Shown one piece after another: positions 60,232 to 64,000 of a stretch of 64,000 nt of DNA. The notes beneath the pieces were generated by a model. It made no database searches. It was not told where the DNA came from and saw only the letters and a program-made list of their open reading frames with translations. Source of the stretch: Olsenella_K sp036454645 (GTDB lineage: Bacteria > Actinomycetota > Coriobacteriia > Coriobacteriales > Atopobiaceae); contig JAZHSQ010000006.1 in NCBI GenBank assembly GCA_036454645.1, positions 10,085 to 74,084 on the forward strand, written 5' to 3'. The number at the start of each line of letters is the position of its first letter. Positions within the stretch are counted from its first letter, which is position 1. The position numbers were made by a program, and so were the translations under genes.

Positions 60232-61680
60232 CTACCGCGCGAGCCCGAGCTCCGCCACGAGCCGCCCGATGCACCCGACGAGCACGTCCTGCTGCGCGTC
60301 CTCCAGCCGCTCGTACTGCAGCACGAACCGCGCCCGCCCCAACCCCGCGCCCGCGTACGGCAGCCGCGCGAAGGAGGAGAGCGGCGCGAGCCCCACGCCA
60401 TGCTCGCCCGCGGCGCGCGCCAGCGCCCGCTCGACCTCCGCCTCCCGCCCGACCCAGCTGGCACCGAGCCGCAGCCCGAGCACCATGTGGAGCCCCGAGT
60501 CGGCCTCCTCGAAGGAGGCCGCGTCGCCGAGCGCCGCCGCAAGCTCGCGGCACAGCCGGTCGCGTCGCACCCTGACCTGACGCCGGTAGCGCGCCACGTG
60601 CGCCTCGTAGCCGCCCCCCTCCAGCATGCGCGCCAGCGCCAGCTGGTCGACGAGCCCCATCGTCCCGGCCGCCGCGGAGCTGAGCTCCTCGTAGCGCCCC
60701 ACGAGCGCGGGCGGCAGCACGGCGTAGGCCGCGCGCACGACGGGTCCCAGCCCCTTGGAGAAGGTCCCGAGGTAGATGACCCTGCCCGTGGCGTCGATGC
60801 TCGCCAGCGCCGGGATGGGCCGGCCGGCGAGCCGGAACTCGCAGTCGTAGTCGTCCTCCACGACGAGGCGCCCCGGCCGCTCCGACGCCCACCCCAGCAG
60901 CTCGTAGCGGCGCGCGACGCTCATGACGCGCCCGGTCGGGAACTGGTGTGAGGGCATCACGTGCGCGAGCGAGGCGCCGCTCTCGCGCAGCTGCCGCATC
61001 GCCATGCCCTCCCGGTCGACGGGCACGGAGACGCAGGCCCTGCCCTCGGCCTCGTAGGTTCGCGCGATCCGCGGGAAGCCGGGGTCCTCGATCGCGAAGC
61101 TGGCGTCGCGCGGCAGGAGCTGAGACACCAGCTGGTAGAGAACCTGCGCGCCGGCGGCGACGACGACCTGCGACGGGTCGACCACCATGCCGCGCGTGTG
61201 TGCGAGGAGGTGCGCGATGTCGGCCTGTAGCCGCGGCAGTCCCTGCGGCGTCAGCGCGGCGAAGGCCTCCTCCAGCGGCTCCGAGGAGAGCACGCCGCGC
61301 AGGCTCCTCTCCCAGAGGGCGAGCGCGCCGGGGTCGGGCTGGACGGGAAGCCGCGATGCGTCGGCGACGAGGGGTCGCGCGGACCGCGGGGGCTGGCGCG
61401 GGGCCTGCAGCTGCCTGGCGGCCGGCTGCGGGAGGCGTCCGATCCGGGCCACGTAGTAGCCGCGCCGCGGCTTGGCGACGAGGTAGCCCTCGGCCACGAG
61501 CTGGCCGAGCGCGGTCTCCACGGTGATTAGCGACACGCCGAGCTGCGCAGCCAGCTGCCGCTTGGAGGGCAGCTTCTCGTCCGGCGCGAGCACGCCGCTG
61601 ACGATGTCGTCGCGCACGTGCCGGCACAGGCACTCGTACAGGCCGAGCGCACCGCGGTCCGAGAGGTCGTAGTCGAGCAT
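60232..61680 (-). CDS. pdxR: PdxR-type MocR regulator (GntR HTH plus aminotransferase fold)
   Basis: 482-residue MocR-family regulator. An N-terminal GntR winged helix (about 10-75: LPSKRQLAAQLGVSLITVET) is joined by a Pro/Arg-rich linker to a fold-type-I aminotransferase domain that binds PLP as a sensor. That domain has MPSHQFPTGRVMS and VVEDDYDCEFR, and the PLP lysine is in LGTFSKGLGP. It is divergent from pdxST with a 232-bp shared intergenic region containing repeated CTGGYCC sites. By analogy with actinobacterial and Listeria PdxR it should activate pdxST when PLP is low. Confidence 0.92.
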   Translation of the reverse strand: MLDYDLSDRGALGLYECLCRHVRDDIVSGVLAPDEKLPSKRQLAAQLGVSLITVETALGQLVAEGYLVAKPRRGYYVARIGRLPQPAARQLQAPRQPPRSARPLVADASRLPVQPDPGALALWERSLRGVLSSEPLEEAFAALTPQGLPRLQADIAHLLAHTRGMVVDPSQVVVAAGAQVLYQLVSQLLPRDASFAIEDPGFPRIARTYEAEGRACVSVPVDREGMAMRQLRESGASLAHVMPSHQFPTGRVMSVARRYELLGWASERPGRLVVEDDYDCEFRLAGRPIPALASIDATGRVIYLGTFSKGLGPVVRAAYAVLPPALVGRYEELSSAAAGTMGLVDQLALARMLEGGGYEAHVARYRRQVRVRRDRLCRELAAALGDAASFEEADSGLHMVLGLRLGASWVGREAEVERALARAAGEHGVGLAPLSSFARLPYAGAGLGRARFVLQYERLEDAQQDVLVGCIGRLVAELGLAR

Positions 61681-61807
61681 GTCCGCCCCAATCCTCGCAC
61701 GCCGCTTGCGGTCTCCTGGCGCGTCCCTTGTGCGCGGCCCGCCCGCAGCCGGTGGCTCCGTCCTCGCCGGCCCCGTGCACGACGCCGGCCTTGTCCGCCC
61801 GGCCCGT

Positions 61808-61878
61808 CTGGCCCTGAACTGGTCCTGGATATTTTACCGACTCTGGCCCTTTGAGCAAGACCAGCGGCGGCCTATCCT
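61808..61878 (+). promoter_or_regulatory. pdxST promoter and probable PdxR sites
   Basis: Promoter TTGAGC (61851-61856), a 16-bp spacer and TATCCT (61873-61878). Direct repeats CTGGCCC (61808-61814), CTGGTCC (61819-61825) and CTGGCCC (61843-61849) are spaced 11 and 24 bp apart, about one and two helical turns. An inverted half-site GACCAG lies in the spacer (61858-61863). Direct-repeat operators overlapping the -35 are typical of MocR activators. Confidence 0.6.
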
Positions 61879-61912
61879 CTCACTCACGCAAAACCGGAAG
61901 AGAGGAAGACCG

Positions 61913-62944
61913 ATGTCGGAGAAGAACCTGCCGCTCGAGAAGAACCTGCCCGCCAGCGGCGTGCCAGCCGGCGGCCACGCACCCGTCAGCGACGTGCCAG
62001 CCGGCGGCCACGCACCCGCCAGCGACGTGCCAGCCGGCGGCCACGCACCCGCCAGCGACGTGCCAGCCCCCGGCCCCGAGCGCGCCCGACTCAACCGCGA
62101 GCTCGCCCAGATGCTCAAGGGCGGCGTCATCATGGACGTGACCACCCCCGAGCAGGCGCGGATCGCCGAGGACGCGGGCGCCTGCGCAGTGATGGCCCTC
62201 GAGCGGATCCCGGCCGACATCCGCGCCGCGGGCGGCGTCTCGCGCATGAGCGACCCCAAGATGATCCAGGGCATCCAGCGGGCGGTGAGCATCCCCGTGA
62301 TGGCCAAGTGCCGGATCGGCCACATCGCGGAGGCGCGCATCCTCGAGGCGATTGACATCGACTACATCGACGAGTCCGAGGTGCTCTCGCCGGCCGACGA
62401 CGTCTACCACATCGACAAGACGCGCTTCTCGGTCCCGTTCGTCTGCGGCGCGCGCGACCTCGGCGAGGCCCTGCGCCGCATCGCCGAGGGGGCGTCGATG
62501 ATCCGCACGAAGGGCGAGCCCGGCACGGGCGACGTGGTCCAGGCCGTGCATCACATGCGCAAGCTGCAGCGTCAGGTCAGGGAGGTGCAAGCCCTGCGCG
62601 AGGACGAGCTCTTCGAGGCGGCAAGGCAGCTCGGCGTACCCTACGCCCTCGTGCGCGAGGTCCACGACGCGGGCCGGCTCCCCGTGGTGAACTTCGCGGC
62701 CGGCGGCGTTGCGACCCCGGCCGACGCGGCGCTCATGATGGAGCTCGGCGCCGAGGGCGTCTTCGTGGGCTCAGGCATCTTCAAGAGCGGCGACCCGGCA
62801 AGGCGCGCGGCCGCGATCGTGGGCGCCGTGACCTCCTGGCGCGACCCCGAGCGCCTCGCGTTCCTCTCGCGCGACCTCGGCGAGGCCATGGTCGGCATCA
62901 ACAAGGACGAGATCGAGCTGCTCATGGCGGAGCGGGGGCAGTGA
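61913..62944 (+). CDS. pdxS: PLP synthase subunit PdxS with repetitive N-terminal extension
   Basis: Synthase barrel of the DXP-independent vitamin B6 pathway, making PLP from ribose 5-phosphate, glyceraldehyde 3-phosphate and ammonia from PdxT. Conserved blocks from residue about 62 are QMLKGGVIMDVTTPEQARIA, then GACAVMALERIPADIR, MAKCRIGHIAEARILE, TKGEPGTGDVVQAV (catalytic Lys) and GVATPADAALMMELG. At 343 residues it exceeds the usual 290. The extra N-terminus is built of 11-residue repeats SDVPAGGHAPA (about 17-50). ATG at 61913 follows AGAGGAAG; a start after the repeats is not obvious. Stop overlaps pdxT. Confidence 0.95.
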   Translation: MSEKNLPLEKNLPASGVPAGGHAPVSDVPAGGHAPASDVPAGGHAPASDVPAPGPERARLNRELAQMLKGGVIMDVTTPEQARIAEDAGACAVMALERIPADIRAAGGVSRMSDPKMIQGIQRAVSIPVMAKCRIGHIAEARILEAIDIDYIDESEVLSPADDVYHIDKTRFSVPFVCGARDLGEALRRIAEGASMIRTKGEPGTGDVVQAVHHMRKLQRQVREVQALREDELFEAARQLGVPYALVREVHDAGRLPVVNFAAGGVATPADAALMMELGAEGVFVGSGIFKSGDPARRAAAIVGAVTSWRDPERLAFLSRDLGEAMVGINKDEIELLMAERGQ

Positions 62945-63537
62945 TGGCGACGGCGGTGCTTGCGCTCCAGGGCGCCTTCGCCGAGCACGGGCGGCGCCTG
63001 GAGGAGCTAGGGGAGAAGGTCATCGAGCTGAGGAGTTCGTCTGACCTCGGCCGACCCTTCGACCGGCTGGTGCTTCCGGGCGGCGAGTCCACGGTGCAGG
63101 GCAGGCTCCTGCGCAGGGAGGGGATGCTCGAGCCGCTGGCGCGCCTGGTCGAGGACGGCATGCCCGTACTCGCGACCTGCGCGGGGCTGATCCTGCTCGC
63201 GGCCAGGATCGAGGACGACGTGGAGGACGGGTCCGACCGCGGCGACGTGCGGCCCGCCCGCCACCTGGGCACGCTCGACGTCACGGTCGTCCGTAACGCC
63301 TACGGCCGGCAGCTCGGCAGCTTCCACGCGCGCGGCGAGGTCGCGGGCGTCGGCGACGACGTGCCCATGACCTTCATCCGGGCGCCCTACGTCGCCGAGG
63401 TCGGGCCGGGCGCCGAGGAGCTCGCGCGGGTGGACGGCCGCGTCGTGGCCGTGCGGCAGGGCGCCCAGCTCGCGGTGGCCTTCCATCCCGAGCTCGACCG
63501 CGACCTGCGCATCCACCAGGCCTTCCTCGCGCTGTGA
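62944..63537 (+). CDS. pdxT: PLP synthase glutaminase subunit PdxT
   Basis: Glutaminase that feeds ammonia to PdxS, 197 residues. It opens MATAVLALQGAFAEH. The oxyanion loop GGEST, nucleophile Cys in LATCAGLILLA and the His-Glu pair in AFHPELDRD are all present. ATG at 62944 overlaps the pdxS stop (TGATG); an adjacent GTG at 62941 is an alternative. The last 38 bases and stop are duplicated in tandem immediately downstream. Confidence 0.96.
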   Translation: MATAVLALQGAFAEHGRRLEELGEKVIELRSSSDLGRPFDRLVLPGGESTVQGRLLRREGMLEPLARLVEDGMPVLATCAGLILLAARIEDDVEDGSDRGDVRPARHLGTLDVTVVRNAYGRQLGSFHARGEVAGVGDDVPMTFIRAPYVAEVGPGAEELARVDGRVVAVRQGAQLAVAFHPELDRDLRIHQAFLAL

Positions 63538-63578
63538 CCGCGACCCGCGCATCCACCAGGCCTTCCTCGCGCTGTGAC
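63499..63578 (+). repeat. 40-bp tandem duplication of the pdxT 3' end
   Basis: Positions 63499-63538 and 63539-63578 are identical except one T/C. The unit covers the last codons and stop of pdxT, starting CGCGACCTGCGCATCCACCA. The second copy lies outside the gene and is silent. Confidence 0.95.
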
Positions 63579-64000
63579 CGCGACCGGCCCTGCAGCCCCA
63601 GACGCAGCCCGGCCCCAACCGGCCGCCGGCCCGCTGCTACGTCTCTGACGAGCGGCCCCAATCGCGGCGAAGCCGGTCCCGGCCCCGAACGCCGCCCTCC
63701 CGAAGCAGTATCCCGGAGCAGTATCCCGGAGCGGACTTTGCAAATCTGGGAGTTATGGACGGGTCGGGGCGCGCTCGCCGGGCGTCCCCACACGTTCCCA
63801 ACGCGTTTGCCCAGGATTCCAAGGGCCGACACGCTGCCGAAGCCGGTTGTCATTCCCCCGGCACCCGCTGCCGGTCCTGCATCGGCTCGCGACCCGTCCA
63901 TAAGTCCCGAAGATGCACCAGTCGCTTCTTGGAACTGCGCTCATGCAGCGTGGCCCGCGCCCCAGGGGGCCGGGGCCGCGTCTTTACAGCTGTTTTTTAA
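63579..64000. other. Gene-free tail of the window
   Basis: No gene is supported. It holds a 13-bp tandem pair AGCAGTATCCCGG (63704-63729), the fourth inverted-repeat element, and near the end a GC-rich hairpin-like stretch followed by CAGCTGTTTTTTAA that could be a terminator. Confidence 0.65.
63729..63939. repeat. Long inverted-repeat element, copy 4 (211 bp)
   Basis: Left arm about 63729-63766 (TTTGCAAATCTGGGAGTTAT then GGACGGGTCG), right arm 63890-63939 (CGACCCGTCCATAAGTCCCG then AAGATGCACC ... TTGGAACTGCG). Central motif CGCGTTTGCCCAGGATTCC at 63802-63820. It lies about 190 bp after pdxT, separated from the other three copies by the pdx genes. Confidence 0.85.

Overview
The window is a very high-GC bacterial chromosome segment in which almost every codon ends in G or C. 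Gene content points to an anaerobic actinobacterium of the class Coriobacteriia (Olsenella/Atopobium/Collinsella-like). The clues are an actinobacterial ftsZ-sepF-divIVA cluster, a SepIVA-like coiled-coil gene next to yceD/rnc/smc/ftsY, an oxygen-labile type of serine dehydratase, peptide- and sugar-based nutrition, and no respiratory genes. The taxonomic placement is inference. Most of the window is conserved housekeeping.

Layout. 1-5.4 kb: cell division run ftsZ-pgeF-yggS-sepF-proC-yggT-divIVA, closed by a terminator. 5.4-5.6 kb: a promoter and a terminator enclose about 96 nt with no gene, a candidate small RNA. 5.6-8.1 kb (minus): a two-gene DNA-repair-type cassette (DUF4130 protein and radical SAM protein) whose promoter carries two LexA/SOS-like boxes. 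8.2-8.5 kb: RNase P RNA (minus). 8.6-13 kb: a YigZ protein, a glucose-type EIIA cut by a suspicious poly-G/poly-C tract, and two tandem C1-family aminopeptidases. 13.2-17.5 kb: CCA-adding enzyme, a small Cys-rich protein, tRNA-Gln and two identical tRNA-Glu, a QueG-like iron-sulfur protein and a membrane-anchored protein. 17.5-22.2 kb (minus): a GCS2-type glutamate-cysteine ligase, a single-chain L-serine dehydratase and gltX.

22.4-33.1 kb is the accessory nutritional section: a metalloprotease resembling anthrax lethal factor, a frameshifted GH127/GH146-type arabinofuranosidase, two POT-family peptide transporters that both lack the usual ExxER motif, an Xaa-Pro peptidase, an XRE-cupin regulator and a GH36 alpha-galactosidase. 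33.3-40.2 kb: metK-priA-def-fmt-rsmB. 40.4-42.6 kb: an FmdB zinc ribbon, a HAD/thiamine-pyrophosphokinase fusion and rpmB. 42.6-43.5 kb is non-coding and rich in palindromes and short tandem repeats. 43.5-58.8 kb: asp23-fakA-recG-rsmD-coaD, then sepIVA-like-yceD-rpmF-plsX-acpP-rnc-smc-ftsY-ffh. 60.2-63.5 kb: divergent pdxR and pdxST for vitamin B6.

The least explained structure is a family of about 210-240 bp elements bounded by long inverted repeats built on the core GACCCGTCCATAA. Three copies lie in the 1.4-kb gene-free stretch between ffh and pdxR and a fourth follows pdxT. The linkers have diverged, but both arms and a short central motif are conserved. Other items worth checking are the orphan small RNA, the SOS-like promoter of the radical SAM cassette, the lethal-factor-like protease, and the POT pair without ExxER.
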